Shown here: piece by piece, positions 1 to 8,013 of the stretch | Numbering within the stretch: position 1 is the first letter of the stretch | How the letters are laid out: every line of letters starts with the position of its first letter | Notes under the pieces: model-generated | What the model saw: only the letters and a program-made list of their open reading frames with translations | What the model was told of the DNA's origin: nothing | The model's database searches: none | From: CAIWHR01 sp963823215 | Lineage (GTDB): Bacteria > Pseudomonadota > Gammaproteobacteria > Burkholderiales > Casimicrobiaceae | Assembly (NCBI GenBank): GCA_963823215.1 | Contig: CAWGKT010000012.1 | Coordinates: 682,001-746,000, forward strand | Direction: 5' to 3' | Length of the DNA stretch: 64,000 nt | Position numbers and translations under genes: made by a program

Positions 1-740
1 TCGTGGCCGGCTCGCTCCTGGGTTACACGGGCGAGCAGGCAAAGACCTTCGAGATCGTGATCCAGGCCGGCGCGATCCTCGCCGTGTGCTGGGAATTCCG
101 CGCGCGGCTGATCGCGGTGCTGCGGGGCATTTTCACGGACGCCGGCGCCCAGCGCTTCGCGCTCAACCTGCTGGTCGCGTTCGTTCCGGCCGGCGTTCTC
201 GGCCTCGCCTTCGGCAAAGTGATCAAGCTGCATCTGTTCGCGCCGATACCTGTCGCCTGCGCGTTCGTCGTTGGCGCCTTCGTGATCCTGTGGGCGGAGC
301 GCCGACAGCGCGCGCGGCCGGACACGATCCGCGTCGCCACAGTCGACGACATGCGCTGGACCGACGCGCTCAGGGTCGGGTGCGCGCAGGCGTTCGCCCT
401 CGTGCCGGGCACGTCGCGCTCGGGAGCGACCATCATCGGCGGCATGCTGTTCGGCCTTTCGCGCGTCGCGGCCACCGAGTTCTCTTTCTTTCTCGCAATC
501 CCGACCCTGTTCGCGGCCACCGGGTACTCGCTGTGGAAGGACTCGTCGCTGCTCGCCGCGCAGGCGTTCCCGGCCTTCGGTGTCGGTTTCGCCGCCTCCT
601 TCATCTCGGCCTTCGCCTGCGTGCGGTGGCTGATCCGCTACGTGGCACATCACGACTTCATCCCTTTCGCGTGGTATCGGATCGCGTTCGGCGCGGTGGT
701 CCTTGTCACCGCATACACCGGACTGGTCCGGTGGGATTGA
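1..740 (+). CDS. uppP: Undecaprenyl-diphosphatase UppP/BacA (5'-truncated by the window edge)
   Basis: Integral membrane phosphatase that recycles undecaprenyl pyrophosphate to the monophosphate lipid carrier used for peptidoglycan and other envelope polymers. The reading frame is open at the first base and begins with the conserved AGSLLGYTGEQAKTFE segment, which in complete UppP follows the missing N-terminal EExxxxSSTGH region, so roughly 40 residues lie upstream of the window. The second conserved motif PGTSRSGATI and the following SFFLAIPT stretch are intact, and several hydrophobic helices are evident. The stop codon overlaps the next gene by 10 bp, suggesting translational coupling with the EamA-type exporter. 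Family identification is secure; only the true start is not visible. Confidence 0.96.
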   Translation, partial: VAGSLLGYTGEQAKTFEIVIQAGAILAVCWEFRARLIAVLRGIFTDAGAQRFALNLLVAFVPAGVLGLAFGKVIKLHLFAPIPVACAFVVGAFVILWAERRQRARPDTIRVATVDDMRWTDALRVGCAQAFALVPGTSRSGATIIGGMLFGLSRVAATEFSFFLAIPTLFAATGYSLWKDSSLLAAQAFPAFGVGFAASFISAFACVRWLIRYVAHHDFIPFAWYRIAFGAVVLVTAYTGLVRWD

Positions 741-1690
741 CAGAACCGGCCCCCCGCTGGATCGGTCCCGTGTGCGCCGTGCTCGGCGTGCTCGGTTTCT
801 CCTTCAAGGCGATCCTGATCAAGCTCGCCTACGCGTGGCATCCGGTCGACGCGGTGACGCTGCTCGCGCTGCGCATGCTGTTCTCGGCGCCATTCTTCAT
901 CGCGATGGCGTGGTGGGCAGGACGGCGGCCGGCGGCGCGGCCGATCACCCGCCGCGACTGGCGCGCGCTCGTCTGGCTGGGCTTCATCGGCTATTACCTC
1001 GCGAGCCTGCTCGATTTCATGGGCCTCGTCTACATCACCGCAGCGCTCGAGCGGCTTGTGCTCTTCCTCTATCCGACGCTGGTCGTGCTGCTGTCCGCGG
1101 TGCTGCGCGGACGGCCGATCACCCGGCGCGCGGTGGTAGCGCTCCTGCTCTCGTACGCAGGCATCGCGTTCGTCTTCGTGCACGACCTTCGCCTCGGCGG
1201 GGATACGACGGCCCTATGGATTGGCGGCGCGCTCGTGTTCGCCAGCGCATTCGCGTATGCGCTGTACCTGGTCGACGCCGGCGACGTGATCGCGCGGATG
1301 GGCAGCCTGCGCTTCATCGCCTGGGCGATGCTCGTGTCGAGCGCGTTCGTGCTGGCGCAGTTCACGCTCACACGCGACCTCGCGTTGCTCCGCGTGCCGG
1401 CATCGATCTACGGACTCTCGCTCGCGATGGCGGTTTTTTCCACCGTCCTGCCGACGTGGCTCATCGCCGAGGCGATCCGCCGTCTCGGCGCCAACACTTC
1501 GTCGTTGATCGGCTCGCTCGGCCCGGTGTTCACGATCGGGCTGGGCGCGCTGATCCTGGGCGAGGCGGTGCACGCGATCCAGCTCGTCGGCGCGGCGCTG
1601 GTGCTGGTGGGCGTCGCGCTGGTCACGCTGCAACCGTCCCGCGCGCGCAACGCCGCGGCGAAGCGCGCTGCCGGAATTCCGGACACCTGA
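731..1690 (+). CDS. EamA/DMT-family transporter
   Basis: A 319-residue protein with about ten hydrophobic helices and two EamA-type halves, typical of drug/metabolite transporters that export amino acids or other small metabolites across the inner membrane. The start chosen is GTG at 731, just before the uppP stop, which gives the expected short N-terminus before the first helix (GPVCAVLGVLGFSFKAIL). TTG at 737 is an alternative. The family signature of a short loop followed by a helix ending in GEAxxxxQxxGAxLVLxGV occurs near the C-terminus. The substrate cannot be inferred. A second, only distantly similar EamA protein lies at 52.5 kb. Confidence 0.88.
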   Translation: MGLTEPAPRWIGPVCAVLGVLGFSFKAILIKLAYAWHPVDAVTLLALRMLFSAPFFIAMAWWAGRRPAARPITRRDWRALVWLGFIGYYLASLLDFMGLVYITAALERLVLFLYPTLVVLLSAVLRGRPITRRAVVALLLSYAGIAFVFVHDLRLGGDTTALWIGGALVFASAFAYALYLVDAGDVIARMGSLRFIAWAMLVSSAFVLAQFTLTRDLALLRVPASIYGLSLAMAVFSTVLPTWLIAEAIRRLGANTSSLIGSLGPVFTIGLGALILGEAVHAIQLVGAALVLVGVALVTLQPSRARNAAAKRAAGIPDT

Positions 1691-1701
1691 CCTCCCGGTC
1701 C

Positions 1702-1717
1702 CGGCAGCCGGCTGCCG
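1702..1717. promoter_or_regulatory. 16-bp perfect palindrome upstream of the aldehyde dehydrogenase
   Basis: The sequence cggcagccggctgccg equals its own reverse complement. It lies 11 bp after the EamA stop and 11 bp before a perfect -10 hexamer. It could be an operator for the dehydrogenase promoter or a stem ending the upstream transcript, but there is no T-run as in a standard intrinsic terminator. The palindrome is seen directly; function is inferred. Confidence 0.4.
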
Positions 1718-1728
1718 ACGCAACTGAC

Positions 1729-1734
1729 TATAAT
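1729..1734 (+). promoter_or_regulatory. Candidate -10 box (TATAAT) for the gabD-like gene
   Basis: A perfect TATAAT lies 55 bp before the ATG at 1789. No convincing -35 hexamer sits 16-18 bp upstream, where the 16-bp palindrome lies instead, so activation or repression by a factor binding the palindrome is plausible. In such GC-rich DNA a perfect -10 is notable, but the assignment is from sequence only. Confidence 0.4.
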
Positions 1735-1788
1735 TGGCAATTGATCCTCAGGTTGCGCGTTCGCGCGCCTTCTCCCATGGAGACCCGC

Positions 1789-3282
1789 ATGGCACCCGAC
1801 GACACGCTCGACCCCAAGACGTCGATCCGACTCAAGGATCCCGCGCTGCTTTCACAGCGATGCTACATCGGCGGCCACTGGGCCGACGCGGCCTCCGGAG
1901 CAACGAAATTCATCGTGAATCCCGCCACCGGCGTCCGGATCGGCACCGTGCCGCGCATGGGTGGCGTCGAGACGCGCCTTGCGATCGAAGCTGCTGGCGC
2001 CGCGTTTCCCGCCTGGCGCGCGAAGACGGCCAAAGAGCGCAGCGGGATCCTGCGCAAGTGGTTTGAGCTGATGCTCGCCAACGTCGACGACCTGGCGCTG
2101 ATCCTGACGAGCGAGCAGGGCAAGCCACTCGCCGAGTCGAAAGGCGAGATCACGATTGGCGCCGCCTATGTCGAGTGGTTCGCCGAAGAGGCGAGGCGCG
2201 TCTACGGCGACGTGATCCCCACCATCAGCAACGACCGCCGGCTGGTCGTGGTCAAGGAACCGGTCGGCGTCTGCGCGGCGATCACGCCGTGGAATTTTCC
2301 GTCGTCGATGATCACGCGCAAGGTGGCGCCGGCGCTCGCCGCGGGCTGCACGGTCGTCATCAAGCCGGCGGAAGCGACACCGTATTCGGCACTGGCGTTG
2401 GCCGAGCTCGCGCATCGCGCGGGCTTTCCGCCGGGCGTGCTCAACGTCGTCACCGGGGACGCGCGCGCGATCGGTGGCGAAATGTGCACGAACCCCACGG
2501 TGCGCAAGCTGTCCTTCACGGGCTCGACGGAAATCGGCCGCCTGCTTATGCAGCAGGTCGCGCCGACGATCAAGAAGATCTCGCTCGAGCTGGGCGGCAA
2601 CGCGCCGTTCGTGGTGTTCGACGATGCGGATCTCGACGCCGCGGCCGAGGGCGCGATCATCGCCAAATATCGCAATGCCGGGCAGACTTGCGTGTGCACC
2701 AACCGGTTCTTCGTCCACGACCGCGTCTACGACGCCTTCGCCGCAAAGCTCGTCGAGCGGGTACGCGCGCTCAAGGTCGGCCCGGGCACCGAGGCTGGCG
2801 TCACGCAGGGGCCGCTGATCGATGCGTCGGGACTCGCCAAAGTCGAGGAACACATCGCGGACGCGACGGCACAGGGTGCGCACGTGGCCACCGGCGGCAG
2901 GCGGCACGCGCTGGGCGGGACGTTCTTCGAGCCGACGGTGCTCACCGGTGTTACCGCGACGATGAAGATCTTCCGCGAGGAAACGTTCGGGCCCGTCGCG
3001 CCGCTGATACGCTTCAGGACGGATGCCGAGGTGATCGAGCTCGCGAACCGCACCGAATACGGGCTAGCTTCGTACTTCTATTCGCGCGACATCGGACGGA
3101 TTTGGCGGATGGCCGAGGCGCTCGAGTACGGGATGGTAGGCGTGAACACCGGGCTCATCACCACCGAGGTCGCGCCGTTCGGCGGCGTCAAGCAATCGGG
3201 GCTCGGCCGCGAGGGCTCAAAGTACGGCATCGACGAATTCGTCGAGGTGAAGTACATCTGCTTCGGCGGCATCGACCGGTAG
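1789..3282 (+). CDS. gabD: Succinate-semialdehyde dehydrogenase-type aldehyde dehydrogenase
   Basis: NAD(P)-dependent aldehyde dehydrogenase of the GabD/GabT-pathway type, expected to oxidise succinate semialdehyde to succinate in the cytoplasm. The 497-residue product matches the family length. Seen in order: the PWNFP cofactor motif near residue 168, FTGSTEIG near 243, the general-base glutamate in LELGGNAP near 267, the catalytic cysteine in GQTCVC at about 301, and EETFGPVAP in the C-terminal half. ATG at 1789 is preferred because GGAGA lies at a suitable distance; ATG at 1777 is also possible. Subfamily assignment rests on the LKDPxLLxxxxYIGGxW opening and the overall GabD-like sequence. 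The neighbouring enolase-superfamily gene hints at sugar-acid catabolism, in which related semialdehyde dehydrogenases act, so the exact aldehyde is uncertain. Confidence 0.88.
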   Translation: MAPDDTLDPKTSIRLKDPALLSQRCYIGGHWADAASGATKFIVNPATGVRIGTVPRMGGVETRLAIEAAGAAFPAWRAKTAKERSGILRKWFELMLANVDDLALILTSEQGKPLAESKGEITIGAAYVEWFAEEARRVYGDVIPTISNDRRLVVVKEPVGVCAAITPWNFPSSMITRKVAPALAAGCTVVIKPAEATPYSALALAELAHRAGFPPGVLNVVTGDARAIGGEMCTNPTVRKLSFTGSTEIGRLLMQQVAPTIKKISLELGGNAPFVVFDDADLDAAAEGAIIAKYRNAGQTCVCTNRFFVHDRVYDAFAAKLVERVRALKVGPGTEAGVTQGPLIDASGLAKVEEHIADATAQGAHVATGGRRHALGGTFFEPTVLTGVTATMKIFREETFGPVAPLIRFRTDAEVIELANRTEYGLASYFYSRDIGRIWRMAEALEYGMVGVNTGLITTEVAPFGGVKQSGLGREGSKYGIDEFVEVKYICFGGIDR

Positions 3283-3371
3283 ATCGGGATACGGCATTGT
3301 CAGGTCGGGGCTGCTTGCATCGCAGGTATTCCCCGGCCAGGGGGTCTCGCCTGTTAGGCTAGAATGGAACG

Positions 3372-3400
3372 ACCCCCACGCTCGCTGCTCCCCGCGGGGG
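3372..3400 (+). repeat. Partial copy of a dispersed GC-rich repeat
   Basis: The sequence beginning ACCCCCACGCTCGCTG and ending in a CCCCGCGGGGG hairpin resembles the start of the element found inside soxA (56530) and, in reverse, of the 81-bp tandem units at 11462. It lies in the leader of the enolase-superfamily gene, where it could form a small hairpin. Confidence 0.35.
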
Positions 3401-3431
3401 CAGGTCAATCCCTCGCGGCGATCCTTCAGGA

Positions 3432-4688
3432 ATGACGATGCCCGCCACCACGATCTGCGCGATCCGCGCCACGCCCGTCACCGTTCCGCTGGAAGCGCCC
3501 ATCCTGCACAGCAACGGCGCGCATTGGGGACGCTTCGTGCGCACGATCGTCGAGGTCGAGACTGCCGACGGATACGTCGGACTGGGCGAGATGGGCGGCG
3601 GCGGGGAGGACGCGACTCGCGCGTTTGCCGGGCTCGTCCCGTATCTCGACGGCCACGACGTGTTCGCGCTCGAGGCGCTGCGCCTCAAGATCTGCAATCC
3701 GACGGCGAGCCTGTACAACAACCGGACGCAGCTCCATGCGGCGATCGAGTTCGCCTGCCTCGACATCATCGGGCAGAAGCTCGGCGTTCCCGTGCATGCA
3801 TTGCTCGGCGGCAAGCTGCGCGAGACCGTCGATTTCGCGAGCTATCTTTTCTTCCGCTACGCCGATCCCGTCACCGGCCGAGGCGAGGTCCGCACGGCGG
3901 AGCAGCTCGTCGCCAACGCGGCCGCGTTGAAGGCTGCGCATGGCTTCACGTCGCACAAGCTCAAGGGCGGCGTGTATCCGCCGGCGCACGAGCTCGCATG
4001 CTATCGCGCACTAGCCGCGTCGCTGCCGGGCGAGCGCTTCCGGTACGACCCCAATTCGGCGCTTTCGCTCGCCGATGCGATCGAGTTCGGCCGCGGCATC
4101 CTGGATTTGCGCAACGACTATTACGAGGATCCGGTCTGGGGAATGCCCCAGCTGAAGCGCCTGAAGGACTTCGTCCCGCTGCCGATCGCGACCAACACGG
4201 TCGTCGTCAACTTCGAGCAGCTCGCGGCCAATGTCCAGTCGGGCGCCGTCGACGTGATCCTGCTCGACACGACGTTCTGGGGCGGCGTCCGTCCGTGCAT
4301 CAAGGCAGCCGGCGTCTGCGACACGATGGGCCTCGGCGTGGCCGTCCACAGCTCGGGCGAGCTGGGCATCCAGCTCGCCACGATGCTGCACCTGGGCGCC
4401 GTCGTGCCGAACCTGGGCTTTGCTGCGGACGCGCACTACCACCATCTGACGGACGACGTGATCGCCGGCGGCCCCATGCGCTACGAGAACGGTGCGATTC
4501 GCGTGCCTGACGCGCCGGGCCTGGGGATCACGATCGACCGTGACAAGCTCGCGCGCTATCACGAGCTGTTTCGCGAGCTCGGCGGCTACCCGTACGACCG
4601 CGACCCGGGCCGGCCCGGGTGGTACGCGCACGTGCCGAACCACGACTGGGCCGATCCGGGCGTCTCGCTGCGCCCTGCGTTGACATAG
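3432..4688 (+). CDS. Mandelate racemase/enolase superfamily protein, glucarate dehydratase-like
   Basis: A 418-residue enolase-superfamily enzyme. N-terminal capping domain residues 1-130, then the barrel. The KxK catalytic pair is K176/K178 in HKLKGG. Candidate metal ligands are D206 (FRYDPN), E232 (YYEDP) and N255 (ATNT). The C-terminal catalytic histidine is H306 in AVHSSGE. Asn as the third ligand and a KxK/His arrangement are features of the glucarate dehydratase group, so a sugar-acid dehydratase is the best guess, feeding a keto-deoxy acid to downstream enzymes such as the adjacent aldehyde dehydrogenase. The substrate is not determinable by reading. ATG at 3432 is the first start in frame; ATG at 3438 is an alternative. 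Confidence 0.85.
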   Translation: MTMPATTICAIRATPVTVPLEAPILHSNGAHWGRFVRTIVEVETADGYVGLGEMGGGGEDATRAFAGLVPYLDGHDVFALEALRLKICNPTASLYNNRTQLHAAIEFACLDIIGQKLGVPVHALLGGKLRETVDFASYLFFRYADPVTGRGEVRTAEQLVANAAALKAAHGFTSHKLKGGVYPPAHELACYRALAASLPGERFRYDPNSALSLADAIEFGRGILDLRNDYYEDPVWGMPQLKRLKDFVPLPIATNTVVVNFEQLAANVQSGAVDVILLDTTFWGGVRPCIKAAGVCDTMGLGVAVHSSGELGIQLATMLHLGAVVPNLGFAADAHYHHLTDDVIAGGPMRYENGAIRVPDAPGLGITIDRDKLARYHELFRELGGYPYDRDPGRPGWYAHVPNHDWADPGVSLRPALT

Positions 4689-4728
4689 CCGCAGCACGCT
4701 CGCCTCGCGTCGTCGTATGGACGCGCGC

Positions 4729-5100
4729 TCAGTGCCGCGTGCCGCCTTTCCCGGGGCCCCTCGCCTTCGCCGGCACGGCTTCGACCGACAGCGTGAAGGT
4801 GCGTTGCTCGTTCGGGTTCATCGCGCCCACGCCGATGAGCTTATGGGCGATTTCCTTGCCGTGATCGTCAGCTATCGACACGACGACGGTGTATTCCCAG
4901 GGTTCGCCGTCGACCGGGTGCCGGATGCTGCCTTCGATGCGCAACGGCGTGAGCGCCGGCGCCTGGGGCTCCTCGACGGGGGCATCGGCGCGCAGGTAAT
5001 GCCGGCAGGCCGGACACACGATACCGCTTTCGAGGACCGTCTCTCGGCAATGCGGACAAATGCGAGTCGCCCCGGGACTGCCCGGACGCACGCTGGTCAT
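4729..5100 (-). CDS. Zinc-ribbon protein of unknown function
   Basis: A 123-residue protein with an N-terminal zinc ribbon made of two CxxC pairs (CPHC near residue 15 and CPAC near residue 29), followed by a beta-rich domain of about 80 residues. No signal peptide or membrane segment is seen, so it is probably cytoplasmic. Its ATG overlaps the stop of the bactofilin gene by 4 bp (ATGA), indicating co-translation and a possible link to bactofilin assembly. I do not recognise the C-terminal domain. Confidence 0.7.
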   Translation of the reverse strand: MTSVRPGSPGATRICPHCRETVLESGIVCPACRHYLRADAPVEEPQAPALTPLRIEGSIRHPVDGEPWEYTVVVSIADDHGKEIAHKLIGVGAMNPNEQRTFTLSVEAVPAKARGPGKGGTRH

Positions 5101-5639
5101 GAGCTTAGGCCGCTGCCCGAACCATGGTCGCTGCCGTGCCTGCCGGCTTTCGCGCCCTTGCCGTCGCCCCAGCCGAAGTCGGCCTGACCGCGCATGCGGG
5201 CGCCGGCCGCGACCGTCAGCGAACCAGCCTTCAGGTCGCCGATCACCACGCCGGTCGGCAGCAGCTCGATGTGCGAGGCTTCCTCGACGTTGCCTTCCAA
5301 TTCGCCGGCGATCGTGACCTTGTCGGCGCGCACGCTACCGGTCAGCTTGGCGCCGGCCTCGATGGTGAGGTCGCCCTGGACGCTGGCGTCGCCCTTGAAC
5401 TTGCCGGCGATGCGCACACTGCCGCCGCCTTCGATCTTGCCTTCGATGGTGATGTCGGCCGCAATCAGCGATTCCTTGCGGGGCAGGCCGGTATCGGCGC
5501 GCACCACCGGAGCCGGTGCGACAACGGGACTCGGAACAAGCTCGGGCTTCGACGGAGCGTCGAACCGGGCCGGTTCCCTCGTTTCGGGAGCAGGCGCAGG
5601 GGTCGGCCTGGGGGCCGTATTGTCTTTCCAGAGGGACAT
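5097..5639 (-). CDS. Bactofilin family polymer-forming protein
   Basis: Bactofilins are cytoskeletal proteins that self-assemble into filaments at the membrane and organise cell-shape or envelope enzymes. The 180-residue product starts at MSLWKDN, has a proline-rich disordered N-terminus to about residue 65, then the beta-helical bactofilin core with repeated short beta strands (ITIEGKIEGGGSVRIAGKF, then VTIAGELEGNV), and a Gly/His/Ser-rich tail. The ATG at 5639 is chosen over a start 24 codons upstream because it gives the canonical MSLWK-type beginning. It is the first gene of a two-gene operon with the zinc-ribbon protein. Confidence 0.87.
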   Translation of the reverse strand: MSLWKDNTAPRPTPAPAPETREPARFDAPSKPELVPSPVVAPAPVVRADTGLPRKESLIAADITIEGKIEGGGSVRIAGKFKGDASVQGDLTIEAGAKLTGSVRADKVTIAGELEGNVEEASHIELLPTGVVIGDLKAGSLTVAAGARMRGQADFGWGDGKGAKAGRHGSDHGSGSGLSS

Positions 5640-5737
5640 GGTGTGGGCCTTTCGGGAGGGTGGAACTTCAAGCCTAGCGCGAAAAGGGGGCCGAGGCAAT
5701 GCTAATGTCATACGACCGGCGCCAGCGGTGCTGACCG

Positions 5738-6976
5738 TCAGTCATACTTGCGCACGTCGTCGATCACCCTGCCGTCGTTGGGCAATTCGCCCGGCGCGTG
5801 GAATACGACGTCGCCACGCAGCTTCGTGATCTCGCGAATCGATACGACGATTGCGTCCGCCATCGACGACCGATTGCCTGGCACTTCGACATTGAGCGTC
5901 ATGCGATCCGCGCCTTCGGCATTGTCGACGACGAGGCGCGCCTTTCCGATTTCCGGGTGGCGGGCCGTGATCGCGGCGACCTGCGCCGGATGCACGAACA
6001 TTCCCTTCACCTTGGTCGTCTGGTCGGCGCGACCCATCCAGCCCTTGATCCGCAGGTTGGTGCGACCGCACGGGCTCATCCCCGGCAGGACGGCGGAGAG
6101 GTCACCGGTGCCGAAGCGGATCATCGGGTAATCGGCGTTGAAGAGCGAGGTCACGACGACCTCTCCGACCTCACCCGCCGCGACGGGATCGCCGGTGCCG
6201 GGACGCACGATCTCGATCAGTACGCCTTCGTCGACCACGAGCCCTTCGCGTGCCTCGGTCTCGTAGGCGATGGTGCCGAGGTCGGCCGACGCGTACGCCT
6301 GGTAGCCGGCGATGCCGCGGGCGAGCAGCGCGTCGGAGAAGCTCTTCGGGAACGCTTCGGCGGAAACGAGCGCCTTGGTGAGGCTCGGCAACGCAATGCC
6401 CATCTCGTCCGCCTTCTCGAGAATGATCTTGAGAAAGGACGGTGTGCCGACATAGCCGGCCGGCCTCAGCTCGGCCATGGCCTGCACCTGCTGCTCCGTC
6501 TGCCCGATGCCGGCCGGGAAGACGGTGCAGCCGAGCGCGTGCGCTCCGGTTTCCAGCATCGATCCCGCCGGCGTGAAGTGGTACGAAAAACAGTTGTGCA
6601 CGAGATCGCCACGGCGAAAGCCGGCCGCGAACAGAGGCCGTGCCAGCCGCCAGTAGTCCGCACGGCGACCTTCGGGCTCATAAATCGGACCGGGTGACGC
6701 AAAGACGCGCGTCGCGTCGCCCCAATGCGTTGCCGCGAGGCCGCCGAACGGACGGTCCGCTTTCTGCAGATCGAGGAGTTCCGACTTGCGCGTCACCGGC
6801 AGCCGAGCGAGCGCCGCGCGGGTCGTGATCGCGGCGGCGTCTACGCCAGCCAGGATGCGCGCGAACGCCGGCGCATGGGCCTTCGCGTGCGCAATCTGCC
6901 GCGGCAATTGCGCCAGCTGTTCGCGCTCCCTGCGCTCCGGATCCCGGGTTTCCTGTGTATCGAAATGCTCGGCCAT
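5738..6976 (-). CDS. Phenylacetate-CoA ligase-like AMP-dependent ligase
   Basis: A 412-residue member of the PaaK branch of adenylate-forming enzymes, which activate aryl or other carboxylic acids to CoA thioesters with ATP. Evidence includes the PaaK-like spacing, a divergent phosphate-binding loop (FASPGPIYEP), the central YASADLGTIAYE motif, RFGTGDLSAV, and a C-terminal RADQTTKVKGMFVHP segment. It starts 4 bp after the livF stop and is the last gene of the minus-strand uptake operon, so it probably activates an imported acid together with the long-chain-type ligase at the operon's other end. PaaK proper is about 430-440 residues. The substrate is not established. Confidence 0.82.
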   Translation of the reverse strand: MAEHFDTQETRDPERREREQLAQLPRQIAHAKAHAPAFARILAGVDAAAITTRAALARLPVTRKSELLDLQKADRPFGGLAATHWGDATRVFASPGPIYEPEGRRADYWRLARPLFAAGFRRGDLVHNCFSYHFTPAGSMLETGAHALGCTVFPAGIGQTEQQVQAMAELRPAGYVGTPSFLKIILEKADEMGIALPSLTKALVSAEAFPKSFSDALLARGIAGYQAYASADLGTIAYETEAREGLVVDEGVLIEIVRPGTGDPVAAGEVGEVVVTSLFNADYPMIRFGTGDLSAVLPGMSPCGRTNLRIKGWMGRADQTTKVKGMFVHPAQVAAITARHPEIGKARLVVDNAEGADRMTLNVEVPGNRSSMADAIVVSIREITKLRGDVVFHAPGELPNDGRVIDDVRKYD

Positions 6977-6980
6977 GTTG

Positions 6981-7820
6981 CTAGGCGAGCCAGCGCTTGC
7001 GGCGGCGATAGTGCTTGACGTCGCGAAAGCTCCTTCGCCCCGAGGTCGACAGCCCGAGGTAGAACTCCTTGACGTCCTCGTTCTGCGCGAGGTCCTTCGC
7101 GGCGCCGTCCATCACGACGCGGCCGTTCTCGAGGATGTAGCCGTAGTCGGCGAAGCGCAGGGCTACCATCGTGTTCTGCTCGGCGAGCAGGAACGACACG
7201 CGCTCCTTGGTGTTCAAGTCGCGGACGATCTCGAAGATCTCCTCGACCAGCTGCGGCGCGAGGCCCATCGACGGCTCGTCTAACAGGATCATCTTCGGGC
7301 GGGCCATCAGCGCGCGGCCGATCGCGGTCATCTGCTGCTCACCGCCGGACGTGTAGCCCGATTGGCTCGACCGCCGTTCCTTGAGCCGCGGGAAATACGC
7401 GTAGACGAGCTCGAGATCGCGTTTGAGGTCGGCGCGGCTGATGTTCCGGGTGAACGCTCCGGTCAGCAGATTTTCCTCGACCGTCAGGTGCTGGAAACAG
7501 TGCCGGCCTTCCATGACCTGGCACACGCCCATGCGCACGAGCTCGTTCGGTGTGCGCCGATCGACGCGCTGCCCCATGAACTCGATTGTGCCCTTGGTGA
7601 CGTCGCCACGCTCGGCGCGAAGGAGGTTCGAGATCGCCTTCAGCGTCGTCGTCTTGCCCGCGCCGTTCGCGCCGAGCAGCGTGACGATCTTCCCCTCCGG
7701 CACGTGCAGGGACACCCCCTTCAACACCAGGATCACGTGGTCGTAGATGACCTCGATGTTGTTGATCGCCAGATACGCGGTGGCGGCATCGGGCCCAGGG
7801 GCAAGGGCGGCGGCAGGCAT
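6981..7820 (-). CDS. livF: Branched-chain amino acid-type ABC transporter ATP-binding protein LivF
   Basis: ATPase of a HAAT-family importer. Visible are the Walker A GANGAGKTT, the Q-loop region, the ABC signature SGGEQQM, Walker B MILLDEP and the switch histidine-region equivalent AEQN. The start at 7820 (MPAAALAPG) places the conserved LAINNIEVIYD segment near the N-terminus; an upstream in-frame start at 7898 would add 26 unconserved residues. A basic C-terminal tail (YRRRKRW) extends beyond normal LivF. It is separated from livK by about 190 bp and followed 4 bp later by the PaaK-like ligase, fitting a LivFGHMK set devoted to an aromatic or branched acid rather than to amino acids. Confidence 0.9.
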   Translation of the reverse strand: MPAAALAPGPDAATAYLAINNIEVIYDHVILVLKGVSLHVPEGKIVTLLGANGAGKTTTLKAISNLLRAERGDVTKGTIEFMGQRVDRRTPNELVRMGVCQVMEGRHCFQHLTVEENLLTGAFTRNISRADLKRDLELVYAYFPRLKERRSSQSGYTSGGEQQMTAIGRALMARPKMILLDEPSMGLAPQLVEEIFEIVRDLNTKERVSFLLAEQNTMVALRFADYGYILENGRVVMDGAAKDLAQNEDVKEFYLGLSTSGRRSFRDVKHYRRRKRWLA

Positions 7821-8013
7821 ATGGATATTCGCGGCAGAGAATGTCGGAGCAGTACGAATGCGGCGTTGCGGAAGAAGCCAGGCCTTCCCGGGGTTCACGA
7901 ATCCGCCGGATCGAACGTCGGCAAAGCCGACGCTCGAATCCCGCGAGTCAGTGCGTCACGCCAACGACGTTGCCCGCCGATTCGTCGGCGTGCAACCCGT
8001 CACGCGTGCCCTA